This document shows, piece by piece, positions 29,617-37,281 of a DNA stretch of 64,000 bases (positions are counted from its first letter, which is position 1; every line of letters starts with the position of its first letter). The notes under the pieces were generated by a model. It saw only the letters and a program-made list of their open reading frames with translations, was not told where the DNA came from and did no database searches. A program made the position numbers and the translations under genes. The DNA comes from Pseudoalteromonas ulvae UL12 (GTDB taxonomy: Bacteria > Pseudomonadota > Gammaproteobacteria > Enterobacterales > Alteromonadaceae): NCBI RefSeq assembly GCF_014925405.1, contig NZ_AQHJ01000029.1, positions 62,001 through 126,000 of the forward strand. The letters are read 5' to 3'.

Positions 29617-30729
29617 TTATAATTCGGTGTAATTGGTAAAAAACTTGTACAGTTCAGTGCCTTGATTGACGCTCGCTGAAGCAAAATGCAAAATTGCGAT
29701 TGCATCGTGGTCATAGGTCAAAGTGTGTAAAGGGGTTTCACTTAAATAGCGCTCCATGCGCAAAATATTCGCAATCGGATCACCTGCTTTGATATGACTC
29801 CCTAATGGTGCCAAATACTCCACCATGCCCCCCATAGGCGCATAATAAGCAATATAATCATCAAGGTGGCAGGCGTAACGGGTCATTGTGACCGGGCGAT
29901 ATTGCCCATTGTTAAATGTTTCTTTATACGTGAGATAACTTAAAATGCTGAGCGCGTCTTCTTTGGCGGCAGCGAGATCGATTTTTTCTTGCGATCCTAA
30001 TTCAACAGTAAATGCTTCAACAGCAACATCAAACTCTCGACCTTGTTTGGCAAAGGCGTGACTTAAATCCCACCATGGGCAAAAACTCGCTTCATCTAAT
30101 GCCCCTGCAAAACCGTTATCAATCAATAGGACATGCTCAATGTTGAAATAGCTCGCACTGTTTTTTGCATAAGTTGGGCAGTATAGGTGCTTGCTTGAAA
30201 TCGGCCCTGTGTGCAGATCAAGAACGATATCAGCATGATGTGCGAGGCGCTGCAAATTATAGGCGATGCGTTGGCCTGTTGTGAGCTGATAAGCTGGACC
30301 ACTGAGTTTATCATCAAGTGTATTGATTATCGTTTGGCGAAACTCCTTGATAACAACGTCGTGGCTACTGTGAATATGTTGCGCCGCAAATTCATCAACT
30401 AAGTGGGTTGTATCATAATACATGCGGTTCCAATTAGTGCCGGTAATTGGGTCAAAACGCCCGAGAGTGAATTCACCTGATTTTTGGTTGCAACCAATCG
30501 GATTCGCATAAGGAACTAAGGTAAAGTCAGCACGTAAATCAAGGTGTTTAAGTTGCTCTAGTAGCTGGTAAATAACGGCGTTACCTTGCACTTCGGCACC
30601 ATGCATATTGGCTTGGATAAATACATGGGGCCCGCTGCCATCTCCTTTGATCCGATAAACCGGTATCGTCAGTGGTAAACCATTGGCTATTTCGCCGACT
30701 AAGATGTTTTCTTGACTGATTTGATTCAT
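29617..30729 (-). CDS. AstE/AspA-type M14-like zinc deacylase (succinylglutamate desuccinylase/aspartoacylase family)
   Basis: The 370-residue protein carries the zinc-site motif of the AstE/AspA family: H43 and E46 in NMHGAEVQGN and H173 in LDLHTGP. NRMY (about 101-104) is the expected substrate carboxylate pocket, and E243 in TVELGSQ is the likely general base. Family members remove succinyl or acetyl groups from amino acids. It is the fourth gene of the lysine riboswitch operon, starting 4 bases after the lysA-like gene. It may desuccinylate a lysine-pathway intermediate (N-succinyl-diaminopimelate or N-succinyl-lysine) instead of DapE; this role is inferred from context, not motif. Confidence 0.85.
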   Translation of the reverse strand: MNQISQENILVGEIANGLPLTIPVYRIKGDGSGPHVFIQANMHGAEVQGNAVIYQLLEQLKHLDLRADFTLVPYANPIGCNQKSGEFTLGRFDPITGTNWNRMYYDTTHLVDEFAAQHIHSSHDVVIKEFRQTIINTLDDKLSGPAYQLTTGQRIAYNLQRLAHHADIVLDLHTGPISSKHLYCPTYAKNSASYFNIEHVLLIDNGFAGALDEASFCPWWDLSHAFAKQGREFDVAVEAFTVELGSQEKIDLAAAKEDALSILSYLTYKETFNNGQYRPVTMTRYACHLDDYIAYYAPMGGMVEYLAPLGSHIKAGDPIANILRMERYLSETPLHTLTYDHDAIAILHFASASVNQGTELYKFFTNYTEL

Positions 30730-30733
30730 GGCA

Positions 30734-31939
30734 TTATCTCAAATAGTAATCAGCACTTTCGCTTTGACGAATACAGCTGACAACCTTGTTCTCTATTACA
30801 TATTCAGCAGCGAGTTCATGGCATAAAAAATAAGGCATGCTCTCGGTAAATCCGTATGCACCGACTTGGCTAAAGACCAAATGATCGGTGTTATGCACAT
30901 CATTAGGTAGCAAGTGCTCACCTAGGCTGTCGAGCGCAGTACAAAGCGGGCCGTGTACTAGAAACGCCTGTGTAGGTGCTGACGAATGGCGCAGTAATTG
31001 CGCCGGAAATGCTTGATTGGTCACCGCAGGGCGTAAAATATGATGAATGCCACCGCGAGTAATCAATTGGTGATGACCAAAATTCTCTTTTTGTTCAACC
31101 ACAGGATTGATGTAATGGCCGCATTCTCCCACTGCATAGCGACCCAGTTCCATCCAAAGCTCTTTGACGCCAGCCGCTTGCTTTATGGTTGCAAGCGCAT
31201 CAACTAACACAGGCCAATTTAACCGAGCGTCGTTTGTTTGGTAGGGGATGCCCAATCCGCCGCCTAAATCGAGTACATCAAGTTGAAACCCTAACGTTTG
31301 CGCTAATTGCTGCAAAGGAGGCACCATTTGCGACCACAGTTGCGCAAGTTTTTCGGTACTGAGCAGATTGCCCCATTGGAAAATATGTAAACCGACAAAG
31401 TTTAGCTGGGGGTAATCGGCAATGGTTAAGGTCTGCCATTGCTCACAGCCTAAACCAAATGGCGTTAAGCTATTGCCTCCTAGCGGGTTTTTTTCGCCAT
31501 CAGGCCAGCGAAGCTGAACCCGAAGAAGAATATCGAGTTTCACTTCGTTGTCTTGTGCCGCTTGATTAAGCCACGTGACTTGATTCAAGCTCTCAGCAAC
31601 AAAAGTGCGCACGCCTGCGCCAAGAAAGTGCGCAATTTGTAGCTTACTTTTTGCAGGGCCGGTATTGAGCACTCGTTCGGCAGCGATCCCTTGTTTTAAT
31701 ACCTGATTTAGTTCACCACTGCTGGCGACATCAAAATTAAAACCGCATTTATCTAAGGTTTGGATCACCTTTGATAACGGGTTCGCTTTCACTGCGTACC
31801 AGAGCTTGACCACATTTTGTTCCGTCAACGGCTTTAGGTGGTTACTTAGTTGGTCTAAATCATAGATAAAAAATGGGTTCTGCTCAGTCTCAACCAATTG
31901 GTTGATATGACTACGAACATGAGTGCTCAAAAAACTCAT
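30734..31939 (-). CDS. LysA-like PLP-dependent decarboxylase (fold type III), non-canonical
   Basis: The 401-residue protein has the alanine-racemase-type barrel plus C-terminal domain. The PLP lysine is K51 (WYAVKANP), and GGGLG at 226-230 binds phosphate. It departs from diaminopimelate decarboxylase at two sites: the C-E-S-x-D motif reads CTALD at 333-337, and the usual H-x-H-I-G-S region reads HIFQWGN (185-191). Both resemble decarboxylases acting on other amino acids. Its ATG overlaps the dapD-like TAA as TAATG at 31937-31941; the frame extends 34 codons upstream, but MSFLSTHV is the sensible start. Function is lysine-related by context, with substrate uncertain. Confidence 0.85.
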   Translation of the reverse strand: MSFLSTHVRSHINQLVETEQNPFFIYDLDQLSNHLKPLTEQNVVKLWYAVKANPLSKVIQTLDKCGFNFDVASSGELNQVLKQGIAAERVLNTGPAKSKLQIAHFLGAGVRTFVAESLNQVTWLNQAAQDNEVKLDILLRVQLRWPDGEKNPLGGNSLTPFGLGCEQWQTLTIADYPQLNFVGLHIFQWGNLLSTEKLAQLWSQMVPPLQQLAQTLGFQLDVLDLGGGLGIPYQTNDARLNWPVLVDALATIKQAAGVKELWMELGRYAVGECGHYINPVVEQKENFGHHQLITRGGIHHILRPAVTNQAFPAQLLRHSSAPTQAFLVHGPLCTALDSLGEHLLPNDVHNTDHLVFSQVGAYGFTESMPYFLCHELAAEYVIENKVVSCIRQSESADYYLR

Positions 31940-32679
31940 TAACGTAATACCTCTTCCAGTGCTAATGATGCATTTGATTGCTCGTCGCGATATTTCACAA
32001 TCAAAGCACAGGACATGTTTAATCCTTGATTGCGACCCCATTCACTTGAAGCAGGGCGAGAGCCGGGGACAACAATCGCATATTCTGGAATTGCTTCACC
32101 ACGTTCAAGTTGACGCTCATTCACGCAGTCATACACAGGGATAGTCGCAGATAAACGGACACCCGGAGCGAGGACCGCACCTTTTTTAACGACTACACCT
32201 TCAACAATGACGCAACCTGCACCAATAAAAGCGTCATCTTCAATCACTACTGGGCTTGCACCTACTGGCTCAAGTACCCCACCTAATTGTACCGCGGCAC
32301 TCAGGTGAACATTTTTACCTACTTGCGCGCATGAACCGACTAATGCATGACTATCAACCATAGTGCCGCTGTCGATGTATGCACCGATGTTGACATAGGC
32401 TGGAGGCATAATAATGGTGCCCGAGGCGACGTAAGCGCCTGGGCGTACACTGCTTCCACCTGGGACCATACGTACACCGTCTTCAGCTGAAAAGCCACGT
32501 ACAGCAAGATTGTCTTTATCAACAAAACCACCAGGGAATTCAATGTTAGTGCCATTTTTAAAGACATCTAAAATGCCTTTTTTCACGTCAACATTGGCAT
32601 GCCAATCGCCATTTTCATCTTGTGTTGCAGCACGTACAGTGCCCGCTTCTAAATTTTGTAATAATGCTAACCAGCTCAT
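31939..32679 (-). CDS. dapD: Tetrahydrodipicolinate N-succinyltransferase (DapD-like)
   Basis: The 246 residues include a left-handed beta-helix with hexapeptide repeats and clear DapD blocks: PPAYVNIGAYIDSGTMVDSHALVGSCAQVGKNVHLS followed by GGVLEP and IEDDAFIGAGC (each piece cited here in parts of the region 90-165). It would succinylate L-tetrahydrodipicolinate with succinyl-CoA. It is shorter than E. coli DapD (274), with a reduced N-terminal domain. It follows dapA by 12 bases and overlaps the lysA-like start. The organism probably has another dapD for cell-wall synthesis; this copy would be the lysine-regulated one. Confidence 0.88.
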   Translation of the reverse strand: MSWLALLQNLEAGTVRAATQDENGDWHANVDVKKGILDVFKNGTNIEFPGGFVDKDNLAVRGFSAEDGVRMVPGGSSVRPGAYVASGTIIMPPAYVNIGAYIDSGTMVDSHALVGSCAQVGKNVHLSAAVQLGGVLEPVGASPVVIEDDAFIGAGCVIVEGVVVKKGAVLAPGVRLSATIPVYDCVNERQLERGEAIPEYAIVVPGSRPASSEWGRNQGLNMSCALIVKYRDEQSNASLALEEVLR

Positions 32680-32691
32680 GAATAGTCCTGT

Positions 32692-33591
32692 TTAGTTAAA
32701 AGATAAGATAGTGTGATTTGCTGCATCAATAGCGGCATGATCAGTTAATTCGGTGTGAGTTAAAGGTGGGCGTAAGTCAGGGCAATCAATACGTCCTTGC
32801 TTATGCATGAGTACTTTAACGGGAATGGGATTAGCGACAGTGAATAAGCTGTTGATTGCGCGTGACCATTGACTAAATAAGTTCGGATAGGTGCCAGCGA
32901 GTGAACGGCGCACAAATTCAGCTGTTTGCTTTGGCCAGGCGTTGGCCGCGACAGAGACAAGTCCCTTCGCTCCAGCTTGAGCAAAATAAGGCATCAGGGC
33001 ATCATCACCACTGTAAATCGCGAGTTCTGGGGCTATTGAGCGAAATGCTTCAAATTTCGCGATGTCACCGCTGGCCTCTTTCATTGCCCATAACGTTGAA
33101 TGATGGCTTAAATTGGCGAGTACCTGCGGGTCAATTGCGACTGCACTTCGCCCTGGTACGTTATATAACATACAAGGGTGAGCTGAGTTTGCCAGTAAGG
33201 TATCAAACCAGTGTGTTTGGCCTTGAATACCCGGTTTTGCGTACAAAGGAGAGCCAAGCAAGTAAGCATGAATTGGCATGTCGTTACAAAACTCAAGCCA
33301 TTGCACTTGCTGCTTTAAATTAAAGCCACCGACAGCAACCATGAGTGGCACATTGGGAGCTAGATTACACACAAAACGGACGATCTCTTGTTGCTCATCC
33401 ATTGTGAGTGCAAGCCCTTCGCCGGTGCTTCCGAGTAATAAAATACCATTGTTGGCTTGAACTTGTTCAGCTACAAGTTGCGCTAAGCCATTAAAATTAA
33501 TGGTGTCTTGTTCTGTAAACGGCGTAATTAAGGCCGTCCATAATGGATATTCAGATAAATCGAATTGTTGGATCATCTCTACCGAACTCAT
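32692..33591 (-). CDS. dapA: 4-hydroxy-tetrahydrodipicolinate synthase
   Basis: The 299-residue TIM barrel has the DapA residues: GSTGEG near 55-60, catalytic tyrosine in CMLYNVPGRSAV and Schiff-base lysine in AMKEASGD, then IYSGDDALMPYF. It condenses pyruvate with aspartate semialdehyde, the first step of the diaminopimelate/lysine pathway. It opens a four-gene operon and its start lies about 110 bases after a lysine riboswitch, so expression should fall when lysine is plentiful. Whether this is the only dapA of the genome cannot be seen here. Confidence 0.92.
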   Translation of the reverse strand: MSSVEMIQQFDLSEYPLWTALITPFTEQDTINFNGLAQLVAEQVQANNGILLLGSTGEGLALTMDEQQEIVRFVCNLAPNVPLMVAVGGFNLKQQVQWLEFCNDMPIHAYLLGSPLYAKPGIQGQTHWFDTLLANSAHPCMLYNVPGRSAVAIDPQVLANLSHHSTLWAMKEASGDIAKFEAFRSIAPELAIYSGDDALMPYFAQAGAKGLVSVAANAWPKQTAEFVRRSLAGTYPNLFSQWSRAINSLFTVANPIPVKVLMHKQGRIDCPDLRPPLTHTELTDHAAIDAANHTILSFN

Positions 33592-33673
33592 AACACGTCG
33601 ATAGGATGCAAATGATGAGAAGTCATATCGCTACCGAACATATAAAATTCGAAGAGCGAATGGACTTAAATAA

Positions 33674-33694
33674 AATAAAGCGCATGGCCTTATT
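33674..33694 (-). terminator. Candidate riboswitch expression-platform hairpin
   Basis: On the minus strand AATAAGGC / GCTTTATT pairs over eight positions (one G-T) around loop CATGC, followed by a T-rich tract. It begins about ten bases after the aptamer. It may be a lysine-controlled terminator, but it is weak and AT-rich. Confidence 0.45.
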
Positions 33695-33702
33695 TTCTAA
33701 GA

Positions 33703-33888
33703 CCAGAAGCTCTCCACCAAACATACAACAGCATCGCTGTTATTGGTGACAGTCGCTGGGATTCAGCCCAGTCGCCCGAAATTGTATTGCAGCAAACAAT
33801 ACGCATTCTCGGCGTTAATTCCCCTCATAAGTGGTCAACGGAGTTTGCTCTCCTCGTACTTATTACCTGAATAACGCACCTCTTCTAG
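33703..33888 (-). promoter_or_regulatory. Lysine riboswitch (L box)
   Basis: On the minus strand the leader begins CTAGAAG-AGGTGCG and ends GGTGGAGAG-CTTCTGG. CTAGAAG and CTTCTGG pair as the P1 stem. Between them lie further L-box core elements: GAGGGGAA, CGCCGA, and ACTGGGCT...CCCAGCGACTGTCACC. Together they match the lysine aptamer closely, and I am confident without a covariance search. It stands before dapA and should switch the whole operon off when lysine binds. Confidence 0.95.
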
Positions 33889-34123
33889 CCCTAAAGTATC
33901 TGCTATGTTGCGATGCAAATACTTTGTAATAGGGTGTATGGCGCAAATTGAAACATTTTAGCCATCTATATGTCAATAATGATTTATTAAATTTTATGCA
34001 ATGGCGCGGGTGTTAGTGTGTTTTTAGAGGCGTTATTAATCTTGAGAGTATAAAAACCATCAAATTAAAGTTATTAAAAATTAATGTGTTAATTGTTGGC
34101 GCTTGTGTTTTTAGACGTAGAAA
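33889..34123. other. Intergenic region upstream of the lysine riboswitch
   Basis: About 230 AT-rich bases that should hold the promoter of the lysine operon (reading left). TTGACATA on the minus strand near 33970 is a possible -35, but a matching -10 at usual spacing is not clear. Confidence 0.4.
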
Positions 34124-34152
34124 GAAAAAAAGCGGCACGAGCCGCTTTTTTT
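34124..34152 (-). terminator. Terminator of the DUF4097-like gene
   Basis: AAAAAAAGCGGC / GCCGCTTTTTTT with loop ACGA lies 17 bases after the gene's stop and has T runs for both directions. Confidence 0.88.
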
Positions 34153-34168
34153 GCATTTTTAGGTGTGG

Positions 34169-34789
34169 TTAGTGGCGAACTCGAATATCACCAACACCCA
34201 CTTCGAGGTTTAAAGTGAACTCGCCTTGGCCGCGGTATTGAATTTCAGAGCTGACCATCTTGCGGTTTTCTTTAATTTCATTCACTAAACCCGTTACGCG
34301 AGTATCACCCACTCCTGAGTCTAAATCGATGCGCTTAAAGTCATTTAATACGGTATCAACACGAATTGAACCCACGCCTACTTCGATATCGGCAGAATTG
34401 GCTAATTTGTTCACTTCTATGCTACCAACACCTAAGTTGATATCTATTGCTGCCGAGCGCGGAACTCGAAGAGTCCATTCTTGTTGCAAATCATCCTCAT
34501 CGATTTCAAGTTTCACTCTATTGTCGGTCACTTTTTTAGATAAAGTGATATTTGATAAGTCTTGGCTTGACGAAAACCAACCATTTTTCTTTGGTTTAAT
34601 CTCTATTTCAACTTCGAGTTGGTTGCTGTCAGTGACTTCAATCTCAAGACTGCCAACTGGAAAATTAATATGTAAGCTCTGTTGTTCAGTCATAGTGAGA
34701 TTTTCACTGATCCGCTTTTCGCTATCGGCCAATGCCGCAGAAGCAAATAAAATAGAAGCAATTGCGATGATGTGTGTGGCTAGTTTCAT
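34169..34789 (-). CDS. Secreted beta-rich protein, DUF4097-like
   Basis: The 206-residue protein has a signal peptide (about 21 residues, ending ASAALA) and a body of short repeated strands with the pattern I-x-V-G-V-G-x-I/D-x-V (for example VEVGVGSIRVD, LEVGVGDIRVRH, NLGVGSIEV). This regular beta solenoid resembles DUF4097 'putative adhesin' proteins, which often sit near envelope-stress regulators, but no such regulator is adjacent. Probably periplasmic or surface located; role unknown. It is transcribed alone. Confidence 0.72.
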   Translation of the reverse strand: MKLATHIIAIASILFASAALADSEKRISENLTMTEQQSLHINFPVGSLEIEVTDSNQLEVEIEIKPKKNGWFSSSQDLSNITLSKKVTDNRVKLEIDEDDLQQEWTLRVPRSAAIDINLGVGSIEVNKLANSADIEVGVGSIRVDTVLNDFKRIDLDSGVGDTRVTGLVNEIKENRKMVSSEIQYRGQGEFTLNLEVGVGDIRVRH

Positions 34790-35058
34790 GAGTGGTCTTC
34801 CTGAATCATTATTTGTAGTTATCTATTAAGACGCAGCATCGGTGCAAAAAGGTTTAAATAAATTTAAAATTTTATTTGTATATTGAATTCAATTTTGCGT
34901 GTAACATAAAATTAATCTATGTATGCTGTTGTCCTAAGTGGAGTGAACGATTCATCTTACACATAACAATTGAATAAAAAATCCTTTTAATGTGATTTAA
35001 ATTGCTTTTTAGGGTGTTTTTTTTCAAAACTAGGTTTTTATTTGGATTGAATTTATGG
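34790..35058. other. Intergenic region between the DUF4097-like gene and the ilv promoter
   Basis: About 270 very AT-rich bases. No gene or clear operator is visible. A minus-strand frame at 34917-35102 is compositionally unconvincing. Confidence 0.4.
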
Positions 35059-35087
35059 TTGACTTGCCGAGGCGAAAAGGTTACTAA
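35059..35087 (+). promoter_or_regulatory. Candidate promoter of the ilv operon
   Basis: TTGACT at 35059-35064 and TACTAA at 35082-35087 are separated by 17 bases, giving a plausible sigma-70 promoter about 65 bases before the ilvL start codon. Confidence 0.55.
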
Positions 35088-35152
35088 TAAAAAGGTAATC
35101 AACGCAGGTGATGATGCCCTGCTTAATAAAATGAATTTTGGTTAACAATTTA

Positions 35153-35227
35153 ATGTCTAAAAACACACTTTCTCTAGTCCTTATTATTATCAGCGTGGTG
35201 ATTATTATCACCGCGGGGGCGAGTTAG
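35153..35227 (+). CDS. ilvL: ilv operon leader peptide
   Basis: A 24-codon frame, MSKNTLSLVLIII followed by SVVIIITAGAS, contains six isoleucine, three valine and three leucine codons, half of the peptide. This is the classic attenuation leader of ilvGMEDA: ribosome stalling when branched-chain aminoacyl-tRNAs run short prevents the terminator at 35254 from forming. It is too short for most gene finders. No strong ribosome binding site is seen before it, the only weak point. Confidence 0.9.
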   Translation: MSKNTLSLVLIIISVVIIITAGAS

Positions 35228-35253
35228 TGTCTAAGTAAAATTGCTTAACTACC

Positions 35254-35287
35254 AACCCTCCGCACTGAAAAGTTCGGGGGGTTTTTT
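35254..35287 (+). terminator. ilv attenuator
   Basis: AACCCTCCG pairs with CGGGGGGTT across a loop of about ten bases and is followed by a TTTTTT tract. It lies 27 bases after the leader-peptide stop and about 50 bases before ilvG, as expected for an attenuator. Confidence 0.9.
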
Positions 35288-35335
35288 GTTTCTAGGTGTT
35301 GTGAAAAATTAGTAAAAATTAAAGGGTTAAATACG

Positions 35336-36985
35336 ATGACAGGCGCGCAGTTATTAATAGAGTTACTAGCCAAGCATGGCGTTAATGAGGTTTTTGGTTA
35401 TCCGGGTGGAGCAATCATGCCTATTTATGACGCTCTGTATGGCGCGCCAATCAAGCATTATTTAACTCGTCATGAGCAAGGTGCCGGATTTGCTGCGGTA
35501 GGTTTTGCTCGCAGCACCGGCAAGCTCGGTGTGTGTTTTGCGACCTCGGGGCCAGGTGCGACTAATTTAATCACATCACTTGCTGATGCCATGATGGATT
35601 CAGTGCCTTTATTAGCCATCACAGGGCAAGTGCCAACGGCTGCGATTGGATCCGATGCGTTTCAAGAAATTGATGTTTTAGGGATGTCGTTGTCATGCAC
35701 AAAACACAGTTACTTAGTCGAGCGAGCAGAAGATTTAGCGGAAATATTACAAGAAGCAATACATGTTGCACAGTCTGGACGTCCCGGACCAGTTTTAGTT
35801 GATATCCCAAAAGACATTCAGTTAGCGCAAGTGCCGTTCCATCCATGGCTTGCAGCGGATGATTACAAGCCGACAGTCAACATGAGTGAAGTTCAAAAGG
35901 CCAATAATTTGTTAGCCAATGCCGAGCGACCGGTAGCATACATAGGTGGAGGGGTGCAGTCGGCTGACGCTCAAACGCATTTAATGGATTTTTTAACCCG
36001 TACGCAAATGCCTGCAGTTTCCACATTAAAAGCATTAGGGTCAGTGTTACCTGAATATTCATTGGATATGGGCATGCTTGGCATGCATGGCGGACAAGCT
36101 GCCAACATAGCAGTGCAAGAGTGTGATGTTTTAGTCTGTATTGGTGCTCGTTTTGATGATCGTGTTACGGGTAACTTAGCTAAGTTTGCCGCTAAAGCGA
36201 AAGTGATTCATCTCGACATTGACGCTGCCGAAGTGGGTAAGCGTAAGCCAGTTGCTGCCTCTTTGGTGGCCGATCTAAAAGACTCATTACCACACTTACA
36301 TACACCATTAACTAAAGCGGCGTGGCAGACACATTGTCAGCAGATGATGAAAGAATATGCTTGGCGTTATGATTACCCAGGTGAGAAAGTTTTCGCACCA
36401 TATTTACTGAATACACTTAGTAAAATGATGCCTAAAACGGGTGTCGTTTGTTGTGATGTGGGCCAGCATCAAATGTGGGTGGCGCAACATATGAAGTTTC
36501 GTCATCCGAGTAACCATTTAAGTAGTGGTGGTGCTGGCACGATGGGGTTTGGCCTACCTGCAGCCATCGGAGCGCAAATCGCTCGGCCAAATGATTTTGT
36601 GATCACGGTATCCGGTGACGGCTCCATCATGATGAATATCCAAGAGCTTGCAACCATCAGGCGCAATAATTTACCAGTCAAAATATTGATCCTTGATAAC
36701 CAACGCTTGGGCATGGTGCGTCAATGGCAGCAGCTATTTTTCGATGGCCGTTATAGTGAAACAGACTTATCGGATAATCCTGATTTTGTCGCGCTTGCAG
36801 CTGTGTTTGGTATTCCTGGGCAAACCATCACCCATGCGAACGAAGTCGATGCGGCGCTTGAGAAGTTAGTAAATTCAACCGGCCCTTATATTTTACATGC
36901 TTGTATTGATGATAAAGAAAATGTGTGGCCACTTGTCCCGCCAGGTGCAAGTAATGAACAAATGATGACAGAGGTGCAATCATGA
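35336..36985 (+). CDS. ilvG: Acetolactate synthase II large subunit
   Basis: The 549-residue thiamine-diphosphate enzyme has the catalytic glutamate in HEQGAGFAAVGFA, the FAD-region GARFDDRVTGN and the ThDP motif GDGSIMMN-x-QE. It condenses two pyruvates, or pyruvate plus 2-oxobutyrate, in valine and isoleucine synthesis. Unlike the frameshifted copy in E. coli K-12, this one is intact. It overlaps ilvM by four bases (ATGA), which implies translational coupling. Expression should be set by the upstream attenuator. Confidence 0.96.
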   Translation: MTGAQLLIELLAKHGVNEVFGYPGGAIMPIYDALYGAPIKHYLTRHEQGAGFAAVGFARSTGKLGVCFATSGPGATNLITSLADAMMDSVPLLAITGQVPTAAIGSDAFQEIDVLGMSLSCTKHSYLVERAEDLAEILQEAIHVAQSGRPGPVLVDIPKDIQLAQVPFHPWLAADDYKPTVNMSEVQKANNLLANAERPVAYIGGGVQSADAQTHLMDFLTRTQMPAVSTLKALGSVLPEYSLDMGMLGMHGGQAANIAVQECDVLVCIGARFDDRVTGNLAKFAAKAKVIHLDIDAAEVGKRKPVAASLVADLKDSLPHLHTPLTKAAWQTHCQQMMKEYAWRYDYPGEKVFAPYLLNTLSKMMPKTGVVCCDVGQHQMWVAQHMKFRHPSNHLSSGGAGTMGFGLPAAIGAQIARPNDFVITVSGDGSIMMNIQELATIRRNNLPVKILILDNQRLGMVRQWQQLFFDGRYSETDLSDNPDFVALAAVFGIPGQTITHANEVDAALEKLVNSTGPYILHACIDDKENVWPLVPPGASNEQMMTEVQS

Positions 36986-37221
36986 AACACTATTTACAAG
37001 TCGAACTGAAAAATCAGAGCGTTGCTGTTGAACGCTTTTTACGTGTGACGCGTCATCGTGGATTTTCTCTAACTCATATGCAACTCGAAGCAAAAGATGA
37101 GCGTTATTTAGTGAATTTTACCGTCGATAGTGATCGCCCTATATATTTACTGACACAGCAGCTGAATAAACTGATTGACGTCAGTTTTGTTGAACACCAA
37201 TTACAACAGCAAGCGGGTTAA
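36982..37221 (+). CDS. ilvM: Acetolactate synthase II small subunit
   Basis: The 79-residue protein is a single ACT domain (HYLQVELKNQSVAVERFLRVTRHRGF split across residues 2-28, then VNFTVDSDRPIYLL), the normal size for IlvM. It pairs with IlvG to form acetohydroxyacid synthase II, a form little inhibited by valine. The ATGA overlap with ilvG and the position support the call more than the short sequence does alone. Confidence 0.92.
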   Translation: MKHYLQVELKNQSVAVERFLRVTRHRGFSLTHMQLEAKDERYLVNFTVDSDRPIYLLTQQLNKLIDVSFVEHQLQQQAG

Positions 37222-37281
37222 TTCATCGCTTAATTATAATTTTACCGGTTTGCCGGGTACTTTATTAACAGGAAAGCCTTT

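Noticed and set aside
30734..33591. A tabtoxin-like biosynthetic cluster, since TabA is LysA-like and TabB is DapD-like
   Set aside because: A dapA gene leads the operon and a lysine riboswitch controls it, and no tabtoxin ligase or transporter is present. Lysine metabolism is the simpler reading.
34917..35102. A minus-strand frame in the ilv upstream region
   Set aside because: Composition is that of AT-rich noncoding DNA; it overlaps the likely ilv promoter.
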